Source of the DNA: Pseudomonas putida W15Oct28
Lineage (GTDB): Bacteria > Pseudomonadota > Gammaproteobacteria > Pseudomonadales > Pseudomonadaceae
Direction of reading: 5' to 3'
DNA length: 64,000 bases
NCBI RefSeq assembly: GCF_000708715.2
Contig: NZ_JENB01000015.1
Span: 62,001-126,000, forward strand
Shown here: positions 26,344 to 34,776 of the stretch, piece by piece
Position numbering within the stretch: position 1 is the first letter of the stretch
Layout: each line of letters opens with the position of its first letter
Made by a program: the position numbers and the translations under genes
The notes under the pieces: generated by a model
Told to the model about the DNA's origin: nothing
What the model saw: only the letters and a program-made list of their open reading frames with translations
Databases searched by the model: none

Positions 26344-27873
26344 ATGGAATTGAATCGCCCAACTGTCTTCGACATCGCATTTCACTTTTGCGCCAGCCGC
26401 ATCACTGGTGCGACTATTCCTGGCTCGCGCCTGAGCAATATCCTCGAAAACATGTTTCGTGGACGTGCGCTCACTGCACTATCACGGAGCTATTTACAGA
26501 CGCAGAACCTTACCGAGCTCCTTCAACTGGCGACCGGCCAGATTACATATGAGGCTTTTATCGCAGCTTTAGATCCAGTGTTAGTTACCTCTGAACAGGC
26601 TGCGAAAATTGAACACCAAGCCAAGGAGGCTGAGAGGTTGGTCCAAGAAGCCGATTGGCGGGTGGAGGTCCAGCGCAAGGCAGAAGCAGCAGAGGCCACT
26701 CGTATCGCCCGTGCCGTTCGAAAAAACGAGCAGGTGGAGCAGCACAGTCGTGAGCGCGACGCTGATGAAAAAGCTCGCATCGACCGTGAAGCCGAGTGGG
26801 AGGTGCTTTGCAGCCGTAACCGTGAGGCGGTTGAATCAAATTTTAAGGCTCGCAGGAACAAACCGGATTACATCGCTCCGACACCCTACGACATCGCCCG
26901 ACATTACCGTGTGAATCATCTCCGAAGTGCAGTTACTTCGCCGCTGAGTAACATCCTTAATGCCATCTATCAAGGGCGTCCGCTAGCAGCGGCATATCTC
27001 AACTATCTTAAGATCAAGGGGCTCGCCCGCCTGTATGCATTGGCTATTGGCGAAGCTACCTACGAGTCCTATATTTCAGGTCTTGAAGCAGACGAGGTAG
27101 CACGCAGAAACGCCAACGCAGCTCGCCTTAACCAGGCCGAAGCACAAAGATTACGGGATGAGGCTGCCGAAGTCGCTCGCATTGCCCGCGAAACCGATCC
27201 CACCAACATCCTGCTTAGGAAATATGGGATTCTCTCGCTGGACGAGCTTTTGATGCCCCGCATGATAGACGTTCTGCAGAAAATCGACTGCGGAAATCGC
27301 CTAGCCGATGACGATGTTGTTTGGCTCAATACTGAGGTCCAACAGCATTTTACTGCAGAACTTAGGAGGGCTTACCACCTGCGCGAGGCCGATTTCTGCG
27401 GCAATGAGTACCGCCGCACTCAAGACCCGTGGGACGCAATAAATGCTAGTGCCCACTATCGAAAGTGCGACCATCCAAGGTCAGCACTCGAACTGCTCGC
27501 CGGTATACCGGCCAGTCAACTCAGAGATCCTAGGATCCACTCGGCTTTGTGCACCACCCACGGTGGAGTCATGCGTGACTTGGGGCGCAGTAACGAAGCC
27601 CTTCAGCTCGGCAAGCAGGGGCATGCATTACAGCCGCGAAACTTCCGTCCCTGTACTTTGCTAGGCGCAGTATGCATGGAGCTAGGTAAATTTGGGGAGG
27701 GGCACGACTGGTACGCCAAAGCGGAGCAGCGCGGTGCCAGCAAACAGGGCATCGACGCCGAAGTACGCCGCATTTTCCTTCGACTGGACAAAACTAAACG
27801 TGAAGCGATGAAAGTTTCCTTGCTGGCAAAAGATTCCAAACGCTACCGCTGGGTGAGCGATAAGAAGTCTTAG
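26344..27873 (+). CDS. Large protein with duplicated domain, coiled coils and TPR-like C terminus
   Basis: A 509-residue cytoplasmic protein of no family I recognise. Residues 6-76 and 179-247 are two copies of one module: PTVFDIAFHF/PTPYDIARHY, then RLSNILENMFRGRALTA/PLSNILNAIYQGRPLAA, then ITYEAFIAAL/ATYESYISGL. Each copy is followed by a highly charged coiled coil (about 84-165 and 250-283). Residues 360-470 contain helical repeats like TPRs (DPWDAINASAHYRKCDHPRSALELLAG and NEALQLGKQGHALQPRNFRPCTLLGAVCMELGKFGEGHDWYAKAE). It is co-transcribed with the CoiA-like gene and more AT-rich than core genes, pointing to acquisition. Confidence 0.6.
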   Translation: MELNRPTVFDIAFHFCASRITGATIPGSRLSNILENMFRGRALTALSRSYLQTQNLTELLQLATGQITYEAFIAALDPVLVTSEQAAKIEHQAKEAERLVQEADWRVEVQRKAEAAEATRIARAVRKNEQVEQHSRERDADEKARIDREAEWEVLCSRNREAVESNFKARRNKPDYIAPTPYDIARHYRVNHLRSAVTSPLSNILNAIYQGRPLAAAYLNYLKIKGLARLYALAIGEATYESYISGLEADEVARRNANAARLNQAEAQRLRDEAAEVARIARETDPTNILLRKYGILSLDELLMPRMIDVLQKIDCGNRLADDDVVWLNTEVQQHFTAELRRAYHLREADFCGNEYRRTQDPWDAINASAHYRKCDHPRSALELLAGIPASQLRDPRIHSALCTTHGGVMRDLGRSNEALQLGKQGHALQPRNFRPCTLLGAVCMELGKFGEGHDWYAKAEQRGASKQGIDAEVRRIFLRLDKTKREAMKVSLLAKDSKRYRWVSDKKS

Positions 27874-28659
27874 CGGAAATCGAGGTCGGTTTCGTAGAGG
27901 GGTCACGCACCCGCTGTTGGTCGATAGCGGACTGTGAGTGGAGGAGGTAACTGACGACCCAAAACGGATCGAGGTCGACCGCTTGGATAAGGGTGCAGAA
28001 GCTGTCTAAAACTGCTCGAAAGCTTCATGGTTTTACTCGGGGATAAGTCACTGAAACTGGCTGAACTGTATTAGACAGCGGCCATGCAGAGGCTGCTTGT
28101 GGCGCGGCCTGAGGCTAGATTTTCACGCTACTGCTGCATTGTTGGTGCCTGCTGATCACCTAATGACGAGAGTGGAGTTATGGAAGCTAGGCCCATATGA
28201 GAGTGGAAACTGCACATCAAACCCGTGGCACAGCACCTCCATTTTTTCAAGTGGACTCAGCCTCTCTAGGACAACCCATACAGGCATGTGTCGCACCCCG
28301 AGATGATCCATGTGGGCCTCGAAGCAAAAGGCTGTGAGCTAGAGAGAAAACTGCCAGGAGCAGCCCCTGGGGTCGGCTAGCCCGACATCAAGAACGCACC
28401 TGGACGCCTGCCACAATTCTGAATAGGTGTGCACGGTGCGTTGTTATGTGACATTTACTCCCGGGTGTCAGAGGCTGTTCGACGGGGGCGAGATGATGTT
28501 AGCGGGGTCGGCGGATAATGGTTAGTCATCGTGCAAAAAATCAGTTCCCAAAATTTTCGGGCGCCCCTTGCAGAATGCGGGTTACAGCGCGGTATATCCT
28601 GCTTCGTTTTGGAACTGCAGTTCACGCCCAGCCCGCATGAACCGGCGACTCTTGCATCA
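27874..28659. other. 785-base stretch without a recognisable gene, island right end
   Basis: Short open frames exist on both strands, but none combines a ribosome site, protein-like composition and a recognised motif. No integrase, transposase or inverted terminal repeat is visible. The stretch ends at the tRNA-Cys 3' duplicate. Confidence 0.5.
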
Positions 28660-28755
28660 GATTGCAAATCCGTCTATGCCGGTTCGATTCCGACCTCGGC
28701 CTCCATTATTCGAAAGCCCCGCAGATGAGAATCTGCGGGGTTTTTCTTTGTGCGC
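28660..28755 (+). repeat. Right copy of 96-base direct repeat (tRNA-Cys 3' part plus terminator): candidate attR
   Basis: This copy begins at the anticodon stem of tRNA-Cys, runs through CCA (28703-28705) and includes a terminator (GCCCCGCAGAT/ATCTGCGGGG, T5). It lacks the 5' half of the tRNA, so it is not a functional tRNA gene. Confidence 0.72.
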
Positions 28756-28826
28756 AGAGAACCCGGATCGTTTCCGCATCAGCGCTCCCTGGAGTAGGGG
28801 ATCTGCCGACTTAACGCTCAGGGTCG

Positions 28827-28961
28827 TCACTCCACGCTGCAGATCCACCGGTGGTTGTACCGGTAAGGGGCTCTGATGAATGCAACGTCTGATACTAGGG
28901 TCATGCCGCGCTTTTGAAGCGCTTCGGTCAGTTGAGCGAGTGTCTCTGCCTGGATAGTCAT
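28827..28961 (-). CDS. Possible 44-residue protein
   Basis: The frame MTIQAETLAQLTEALQKRGM and 24 further residues (VAFIRAPYRYNHRWICSVE at the end) begins eight bases after GAGGTGA, an excellent ribosome site. An amphipathic helix and an aromatic, basic tail are visible. No family is recognised. It could follow the two minus-strand genes at 29137-30204, but a hairpin lies between. Confidence 0.4.
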   Translation of the reverse strand: MTIQAETLAQLTEALQKRGMTLVSDVAFIRAPYRYNHRWICSVE

Positions 28962-29103
28962 CGCTGTCACCTCGTCAGATTTACTGCGTTCATAATTCCT
29001 GACCGATTAGGCAACTGCCGGATTCAATTTTTTTTGGCTCGCCGCACGATTGCGAGGAGGATCTCGCGACAGCGCCTGAGCGCAGTTGTCAATCTGCGGT
29101 CCA

Positions 29104-29125
29104 GGTAGCCTGCCTGCAGGCTACC
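29104..29125 (-). terminator. Hairpin downstream of the 109-residue gene
   Basis: GGTAGCCTG and CAGGCTACC pair perfectly around four bases, 12 bases beyond the minus-strand stop at 29137. No long T run follows, so it may act with Rho or stabilise the 3' end. Confidence 0.55.
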
Positions 29126-29136
29126 CCGTTGACGCC

Positions 29137-29466
29137 TTAAAGCTTGTATTGAATGGTGTAGGACTCATCGGTCCTAGGCTCTATGGTGATAGGGATGCCG
29201 AATATCTTTCCTTTACATTCACTGACGACACAGCGGTACACGGCCCCCTGCCTGAGCTGGGTCCACAAGCCTTCATCATGTATCACGATACATGACACAC
29301 GTTCTTCCGGATCATTTCTGACCTGAGCAACGTGGTGGTCGAGGTCGCAGCCGAACTCGGCAGTAGTGAACTCTGGATCGTAGCCTATCAGTACCCCGTG
29401 CCTTTGCAGGTCGTCCCTTATACGTTCAATCACGTCGTCTGCTTCTTGTTTTAACATGATGGTCAT
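29137..29466 (-). CDS. Hypothetical protein, 109 aa, next to the SOS locus
   Basis: The product is soluble, with an N-terminal helix (LKQEADDVIERIRDDLQRHGVLIGYD) and a beta-rich remainder (RVSCIVIHDEGLWTQLRQGAVYRCVVSECKGKIFGIPITIE). Three cysteines are present, but there is no clear metal site. It lies 36 bases after the yedK-like gene on the same strand, so it probably shares its SOS-type promoter. ATG 29466 or 29457 may be the start. No family is recognised. Confidence 0.6.
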   Translation of the reverse strand: MTIMLKQEADDVIERIRDDLQRHGVLIGYDPEFTTAEFGCDLDHHVAQVRNDPEERVSCIVIHDEGLWTQLRQGAVYRCVVSECKGKIFGIPITIEPRTDESYTIQYKL

Positions 29467-29502
29467 CTCACGATGCTTGTACCCATCAAACTCTAGCTGA
29501 CC

Positions 29503-30204
29503 CTACACATTTTCGTTGTCTAGTGGCGCAACCAACGATTCCCCCTCATTCCTGACATTACCCACCGCCTTGCTGACCGGGTACCAGCGAAAATCTGCTG
29601 CGGGTCGGCAGCCCTGTTCCACGATTGCCGCAGCCCGCTGCAGCGATGTAGTGGGATCGATCCATTCTCGGGCGAGCTCAGGGGGCAAGACCAAGGGCTT
29701 CCGGTCATGGATATCGATCAGCCCTTGATCCGCTGCTGCTGTGATGATCACAAAACCATCGCGCTCGTCAGGCTCGATATTCTGGTGCACTTCTGCAAGT
29801 GCAGCGAAATACAGCGGCGCGCCATCCGCGCTCGTGATGTAAAAAGGCTGCTTTCGCTTGGGATCCGCTGGATCAGGAATCCACTCGAACCAGCCATTCG
29901 CCGGTGCCAGTGCTCTGCCTGCGGGCCACAGCCCTTTGAAGAACTTACCCGTTACCACCGTTTCGGCCCGAGCATTGATCGGGTCCGGACGTTTCCCTTT
30001 CGCCCAGAACGGCGACCATCCCCATTTGACCCGATCCACACTGAGGCCACCGTTTACCTGGCGTATGACCTCTACCCGGGTCGACGGCGCCACGTTGTAG
30101 CGGCTGATTGGTGCGTGGTCGTAGCCATTGATTACCACCAGGTCCAGCGATAGCTGGCGCAGGTAGTGATCCATTGACTCATAGATCGAGTAGCGTCCGC
30201 ACAT
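29503..30204 (-). CDS. yedK: SRAP-domain protein YedK/HMCES: abasic-site DNA-protein crosslinker
   Basis: A 233-residue SRAP protein that covalently traps abasic sites in single-stranded DNA through its N-terminal cysteine. Key residues are present: Cys2 (MCGRYSI), Asn37 in NVAPS, the NARAE block (77-81), Glu107 in GWFEW and His166 in IDIHDRKPLVL. ATG 30204 after GAGAGGTGGG places Cys at position 2, which is required for activity; any longer start would remove it. It diverges from umuDC across a LexA-type box. Confidence 0.93.
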   Translation of the reverse strand: MCGRYSIYESMDHYLRQLSLDLVVINGYDHAPISRYNVAPSTRVEVIRQVNGGLSVDRVKWGWSPFWAKGKRPDPINARAETVVTGKFFKGLWPAGRALAPANGWFEWIPDPADPKRKQPFYITSADGAPLYFAALAEVHQNIEPDERDGFVIITAAADQGLIDIHDRKPLVLPPELAREWIDPTTSLQRAAAIVEQGCRPAADFRWYPVSKAVGNVRNEGESLVAPLDNENV

Positions 30205-30270
30205 TTCCCACCTCTCGCCCGTCAGAAATTTCATCGCCCAGGATTGACCGGGCACCCGATGCCAGATTTA

Positions 30271-30286
30271 CTGTATATGCATACAG
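30271..30286. promoter_or_regulatory. LexA (SOS) box between yedK and umuD
   Basis: CTGTATATGCATACAG matches the gamma-proteobacterial LexA consensus CTG-N10-CAG with the TATA-like centre. It lies 21 bases before the umuD start and 67 bases from the yedK start, so one operator may control both directions. Confidence 0.9.
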
Positions 30287-30306
30287 TTTGCATTGGACCT
30301 TCCGTC

Positions 30307-30735
30307 ATGACCATCACATTCTTGGGTACGCCAACCGGCGGCACCGAACCGCTACCGCTCTATTCGTTTCACGTTCCTGCCGGGTTCCCATCGCCTGCAG
30401 CGGACCATCTGGAAGGTCATATTTCCCTTGATGAATTGTTCGACCTCCGCGCACCCCATGTGTATCTGGTGAAAGTTGAGGGTGACAGCATGCAAGGTGC
30501 AGGGATCTACTCGGGCGATATCGTCATCGTAGACCGCGGCCGTGAGGCCGAGCATGACGATGTGGTGATTGCCGCTGTAAACAGCGAGCCGGTCTGCAAG
30601 CGCCTCCATCGTCGCGACGGCGTGGTGATCCTTAAATCGGAAAACCCTGCCTACCCACCACGGTACATCATGGAGGGCGACGAGCTCGTCATCTGGGGCG
30701 TTGTGCGTTACAGCGTTCGCGACCATGCGCAGTGA
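30307..30735 (+). CDS. umuD: UmuD/RulA-type translesion polymerase subunit, self-cleaving
   Basis: A 142-residue S24 peptidase-like protein. RecA-stimulated autocleavage is predicted at Ala25-Gly26 (PAGFPSP), with nucleophile Ser61 in VEGDSMQGAGI and Lys98 in PVCKRL. The shortened product joins UmuC as Pol V. ATG 30307 begins MTITFLGTP, just after the LexA box; the longer reading from 30244 would run through the operator. It overlaps umuC by 11 bases. Confidence 0.93.
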   Translation: MTITFLGTPTGGTEPLPLYSFHVPAGFPSPAADHLEGHISLDELFDLRAPHVYLVKVEGDSMQGAGIYSGDIVIVDRGREAEHDDVVIAAVNSEPVCKRLHRRDGVVILKSENPAYPPRYIMEGDELVIWGVVRYSVRDHAQ

Positions 30736-31999
30736 CCCGGTATTTGCGCTGATCGATTGCAACTCGTTCTATGCGAGCTGCGAGCGGGTATTCCGGCCGG
30801 ACCTGACCAAGACCCCGATTGTCGTGTTGAGCAACAATGACGGCTGCGTGATCGCCAGGTCGTACGATGCGAAGCCATACGTGAAGATGGGCGAGCCGTA
30901 TTTTCAGGCAAAGGACAAGCTACGCCGGCACGGCATCATGGCCTTCAGCAGTAATTACGCGCTGTACGGCGACATGAGCGAGCGCGTGATGACCTTGATC
31001 GAGTCGATGGTGCCAGCCACCGAGATCTACAGCATCGACGAATGCTTCGCTGACCTGTCCGGTATTCAGGAAAATCTGACCCAGTTCGGGCGCAAGGTGC
31101 GGTCCAGGATTTTCCAATGCACCGGCATCCCAGTGGGTGTCGGTATAGCTGGCACGAAGACACTGGCGAAGCTGGCCAACCACACCGCCAAGCGCCTGCA
31201 GGCGCAGACGGGTGGGGTGGTCGACATTACCGATCCATTCAAGCGCGATTGGGTGCTGCGCAATACTGAAGTGAAAGAGGTGTGGGGCATTGGCCGGCGC
31301 ATGACCGCCCACCTCGAGGCGATGGGTATTCACACGGCGATGGACTTGGCCAAGGCGGATGCCTGGACGCTGCGTCAGAAATTCAGTGTGGTGGTGGAGA
31401 AGACTGCCCGCGAACTGGCTGGCACGCCGTGCCTGGAACTGGACGAGGCCGAGCCCCCGAAGCAGGAAATCTGCTGCAGCCGAATGTTCGGCAAGCGTCT
31501 CACTGAGCTGGCGCCCATCAAGCAGGCGGTGGCCACCTACGTTGGCCGAGCAGCGGAAAAGCTCCGGGCCCAGGGCTCAGTGTGCAAGCGCATGCGCGTG
31601 AGCATTCGCACCGGTATGTTCAACCCCGACGAGGCGCACCACGCTCAGGGCGCTTTGGTAGAACTGCCATACCCGACTTCGGACACGCTACTGATGACCC
31701 GGCTGGCCACCGATGCGGTTGGCCGGATCTTCAGGCCTGGGTTTCGCTACAGCAAAGCCGAGGTGCTGCTTATGGACTTGCGGCAGCCAGGTGAATTTTC
31801 ACAGGACTTGTTTGCGCTCAAGCAATCGGTGGCATGTGACCGGCTGATGCAGGTGATGGATGACATCAACGGGCGCTGGGGCAGGGGCACAATGCGAGCC
31901 GCCAGCGTGCCGGCAACACCGGACTGGGGAATGAGGAGGGAGATGATGAGCCAATCCTATACGACGCGGATCGATCAGCTGTGGACGGTCAAGTGTTGA
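30725..31999 (+). CDS. umuC: UmuC/RulB Y-family DNA polymerase V catalytic subunit
   Basis: A 424-residue error-prone translesion polymerase. Catalytic acids are Asp11 in ALIDCNSFYASCE and Asp105-Glu106 in IYSIDECFADL, and the steric gate Tyr16 is within SFYASCE. A helix-hairpin-helix region (GVGIAGTKTLAKLANHTAK, VWGIGRRMTAHLEAMGI) and the little-finger domain follow, and the frame is full length. The short overlap with umuD implies coupled translation. A damaged copy lies 5.7 kb to the left in the tRNA-Cys island. Confidence 0.95.
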   Translation: MRSDPVFALIDCNSFYASCERVFRPDLTKTPIVVLSNNDGCVIARSYDAKPYVKMGEPYFQAKDKLRRHGIMAFSSNYALYGDMSERVMTLIESMVPATEIYSIDECFADLSGIQENLTQFGRKVRSRIFQCTGIPVGVGIAGTKTLAKLANHTAKRLQAQTGGVVDITDPFKRDWVLRNTEVKEVWGIGRRMTAHLEAMGIHTAMDLAKADAWTLRQKFSVVVEKTARELAGTPCLELDEAEPPKQEICCSRMFGKRLTELAPIKQAVATYVGRAAEKLRAQGSVCKRMRVSIRTGMFNPDEAHHAQGALVELPYPTSDTLLMTRLATDAVGRIFRPGFRYSKAEVLLMDLRQPGEFSQDLFALKQSVACDRLMQVMDDINGRWGRGTMRAASVPATPDWGMRREMMSQSYTTRIDQLWTVKC

Positions 32000-32085
32000 G
32001 CCTGCCAGCGGCCAGGTTGGCCGAATTCAATGACCAGTCGGCCTTGGTGGCGGATCTTGCGAGGATCAAACACGATGATGGTTAA
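31993..32085 (+). pseudogene. Truncated small ORF overlapping umuC stop, 30 aa
   Basis: GTG 31993 overlaps the umuC stop and encodes [20 protein letters not shown], then nine unrelated residues. The first 21 residues match the 66-residue protein at 25267 ([20 protein letters not shown]). Identity ends abruptly at GCGGATC (about 32055), so the 3' two thirds were lost or replaced by the following accessory block. Confidence 0.5.
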
Positions 32086-32142
32086 TGGCTACTATGCCCG
32101 CTATCATCCGGTGCTTTAGCGTTATTCAAGGATGAAACCTGC

Positions 32143-33817
32143 ATGCCTTCACCCGCGTCTCAAGGAGGCTTTGACCGCTTTCGTCACCTCTTCTCGGATA
32201 AAAAACCCCAAGGCCCGTCAGGTCGTCTGCGAGAACGACTCATGGTCCGCAGGTGGCGCGAGCGCGGTGTGTGGATACTGTCTGCGTTTACCTTCATGTA
32301 CCTGATTGTCGAGTTCTCCTTCAGCGCCTGGCTGCTGGAAAAGATGGCTCAGGACAGAATCACTGGGCTGGGTTGGTTAGAGACTCAGGGGCGCGCACTT
32401 TCGGGCTTCGCCGTGGCGCTGCTGTTCTGGCCGCTGGTTTTTGCTCGCACTCGTACTTGGGTCAGCACATTCTTGTGGTTATCAGTTGGCTCGGTGCTGA
32501 TCATGATCCTCGTCTCTCTGGGCGAGCGAATGCTGATCGATCGCCTGGTTGAACAATCATCGGCCGAGGACCGTGCGGCTGCGGTGACGGGGTCCTTGCT
32601 ACGCAAGGGGTTGGCCAGCGGCGCGATCAATGGCGACATGCTTGATGGCCTTTGGGCCGAGCCCACCGCCAACTCGGTGGCGGGTAAGGCTTTCGTTGGG
32701 GTGGTCGCATACATGGCAGCTGGGTCCGCGCCAGCGCTGCGGCAAACCCAGGCGCTGGCGCAGGATGTGGTCAGGGGGGTGGTCGAGCAGGAAATGGGAG
32801 GGCTTGACGGTGAGTACCAGCGTTTCCTGGACAGCCAGTACAGGATCAATTTGTCCCATGGTCAATATCAGTATTGGCTGAAATGGTACGCCGAAGACAT
32901 GCAAAAAGTCCCGGCGCGTGCCAACCGTTTGTGGGAACACTACCTGGACCGCCTGGCGATCAAGAATCGTGACTGGGGTAGGGCGCGCATCGGTCGCTCA
33001 CGTGGGGGGGGAGCTAGTACCGGGGTTCGTTGCCCCCAGCGTACGCGCCGAGGTCCGTAAATTGGGGCTCGACGTGAAAGACTCGTGGAGCACCGGTGAC
33101 AAGGCAACCTTCGTCCGCCTTGCAGAGGAAAAAGAGCGTAAGGCAAGGCGCGCGGGGCTCGAGCGGCAACTCGATGGTTTACCTGTCAACCTCAGTCTGG
33201 CGGCATTCGCCGCGCACCCTAAAACACAGAAAAAGTGGCGCGAGGGGCTTGAGTACCCTGACAACATAGGCAGTTTGCCGTTGGCGGAGATTACCCGCGA
33301 ACAGTTCGAGCAGCGCTTCTACCATCGAGCGCTTGCCGGGCGTACACACGATGGCCTGCGCAATTACACCCATCAAGTCGGCGACTACCGTGATGGAGGG
33401 TCGCAGGCAGACGAAGGAAAAGAGGCTTACGAGGCCATGATTGCCCCGGTGTTCGCCCTGACCTTGTCGTTGCTGGGGGCGCTGGTGCATATAGCCAAGA
33501 GCGCGTTGCTGGGTGTGCAGTTGAAGAGTGGTTGGCGCTTCAGGAACCCTGTGCTCAAAACAGGTGCCATTGTCGCCGTGGTGCTGTTGGCACTGGCGCT
33601 GGGCAGGACTTTTATCAGTACCAGCCTGACGTCTCACCCCACTTACCAGGCCTGGACCGGCACTGCTAGCGAGCAGAGCAGCGGCACGCTGATGCTGGAC
33701 ACCATGATCAGGATGCAGACGCTTGCCTATCCGGTGTTCAAAGTGCCTCTGTCGATGATGGCTTACGTAGCCGCTACGGCAAAGGACTGGAAGCGTCAAG
33801 CACCAGCCGTTCAGTAG
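32143..33817 (+). pseudogene. Large inner-membrane protein gene frameshifted at a G8 tract (possible phase-variable gene)
   Basis: Frame one (32143-33060) encodes a basic N terminus, three spans (VWILSAFTFMYLIVEFSFSAWLL, GFAVALLFWPLVFA, STFLWLSVGSVLIMILV) and a long soluble region. The frame ends soon after a run of eight Gs at 33004-33011. Reading one base fewer gives an uninterrupted continuation, SRGGELVPGFVAPSVRAEVRKLG to the stop at 33817. That part adds a Lys/Glu-rich coil, two more spans (PVFALTLSLLGALVHIAKSALLG, IVAVVLLALALGRTFI) and a hydrophilic tail. With G7 the product would be about 557 residues. The family is unrecognised. Slipped-strand switching, true decay or a read error would all look like this. 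Confidence 0.7.
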
Positions 33818-33874
33818 TTTCTACCACGCATGCCCGTCAGATGGCCCAGGCCAGAAAGCCCGCCAGTTTTGCCG

Positions 33875-34711
33875 TCAATTGGACAGGGTGTCGTGATCGG
33901 CTCGAATGCATGGGATTGGGGCACGCAGCATGTGGGAGTCAAGGCCCTCCAGTACAGTCGCATGGTCACCGGGTAACGATATGACCTGGACGCAGCGCAG
34001 CCTGTGGTCTTGCGCATAACCACGCGTTAGCGCGGGGGCAATGTTGCGGTCGTTGTTGGCGCTGAAGTGCCGTTGGGGAGTGTTGGCGAGTCTGGCTATA
34101 TCGGCTATCGGATCAAGCGACCCCGCCAGCGGCGAAAAACCGTGATAGCTAACCCAGGCGGTAGGGTCCAGGTTGCCGGCAATACTTTGGACCTGGCTGA
34201 CATCATGGCGGCGCTCGGCAATCAACAGGGCGATCGCTGCCCCCCCAGAATATCCGATGAGCTCTACAGATGTGGCGCTGTACTTCTGTACGAGCTGCTC
34301 AACCGCGGCATTCATGGCCTCGACAACAGGTGAGCTGAAACGGGCGTCAGTCCAGACAGCACGGTTACAGGCCGGGCTCATGATGAACTGGCACGGTCTG
34401 GCCAGGTAGATGCCTGGATATCGACCCATTGCCAGCTTGGCCAGCGCGAATGAGCGCGGTGAAGGGTCCAGGCTAGGTTGGCTACTGGTCGCCCACGCAT
34501 GGCCGTCGCCTTCGATGTAGAACGTCAACCGACTGCCGGGTTTGAGGTTGGTGGGTATCACGGTCTGAATCGGAAATTCGACCGTGTTGATGACTGGGGT
34601 GGTAGCCCCGCTGGTCTGGGCCCATTGCGCCAGTTTTTGCTGCGGGCTTGTACAGCCAGCCAGTAACATCATCAGCGACAATGCTGTAACGGTAAAAAGG
34701 CGCGGCAGCAT
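33875..34711 (-). CDS. Lipoprotein alpha/beta hydrolase
   Basis: A 278-residue envelope lipoprotein: MLPRLFTVTALSLMMLLAGC gives a lipobox at LLAGC. The hydrolase fold shows a nucleophile elbow GYSGGAAIALLIAE, an acid candidate in NLDPTAWV and the catalytic histidine in LPGDHATVLEG. FYIEGDGHAW forms the oxyanion strand region. Such proteins resemble lipases or esterases of unknown substrate. ATG 34711 is preceded by GGAAA; ATG 34726 is a second option. It lies behind the autotransporter gene on the same strand. Confidence 0.75.
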   Translation of the reverse strand: MLPRLFTVTALSLMMLLAGCTSPQQKLAQWAQTSGATTPVINTVEFPIQTVIPTNLKPGSRLTFYIEGDGHAWATSSQPSLDPSPRSFALAKLAMGRYPGIYLARPCQFIMSPACNRAVWTDARFSSPVVEAMNAAVEQLVQKYSATSVELIGYSGGAAIALLIAERRHDVSQVQSIAGNLDPTAWVSYHGFSPLAGSLDPIADIARLANTPQRHFSANNDRNIAPALTRGYAQDHRLRCVQVISLPGDHATVLEGLDSHMLRAPIPCIRADHDTLSN

Positions 34712-34730
34712 TCGGTCGGTTTCCATGACG

Positions 34731-34758
34731 CGTCAGCCCGCCAAAGGGCGGGCTGACG
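34731..34758 (-). terminator. Strong hairpin between autotransporter and lipoprotein genes
   Basis: CGTCAGCCCGCC and GGGCGGGCTGACG form a near-perfect stem around AAA, 18 bases after the autotransporter stop and a few bases before the lipoprotein start region. No clear T run follows, so partial readthrough is likely. Confidence 0.65.
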
Positions 34759-34776
34759 GGTTGCAGGCTTCTGGTG

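Noticed and set aside
27874..28659. Search for an integrase, transposase or toxin-antitoxin gene at the right end of the island
   Set aside because: No frame had recombinase residues, a DDE pattern or a credible start; the open frames are short and unlike proteins.
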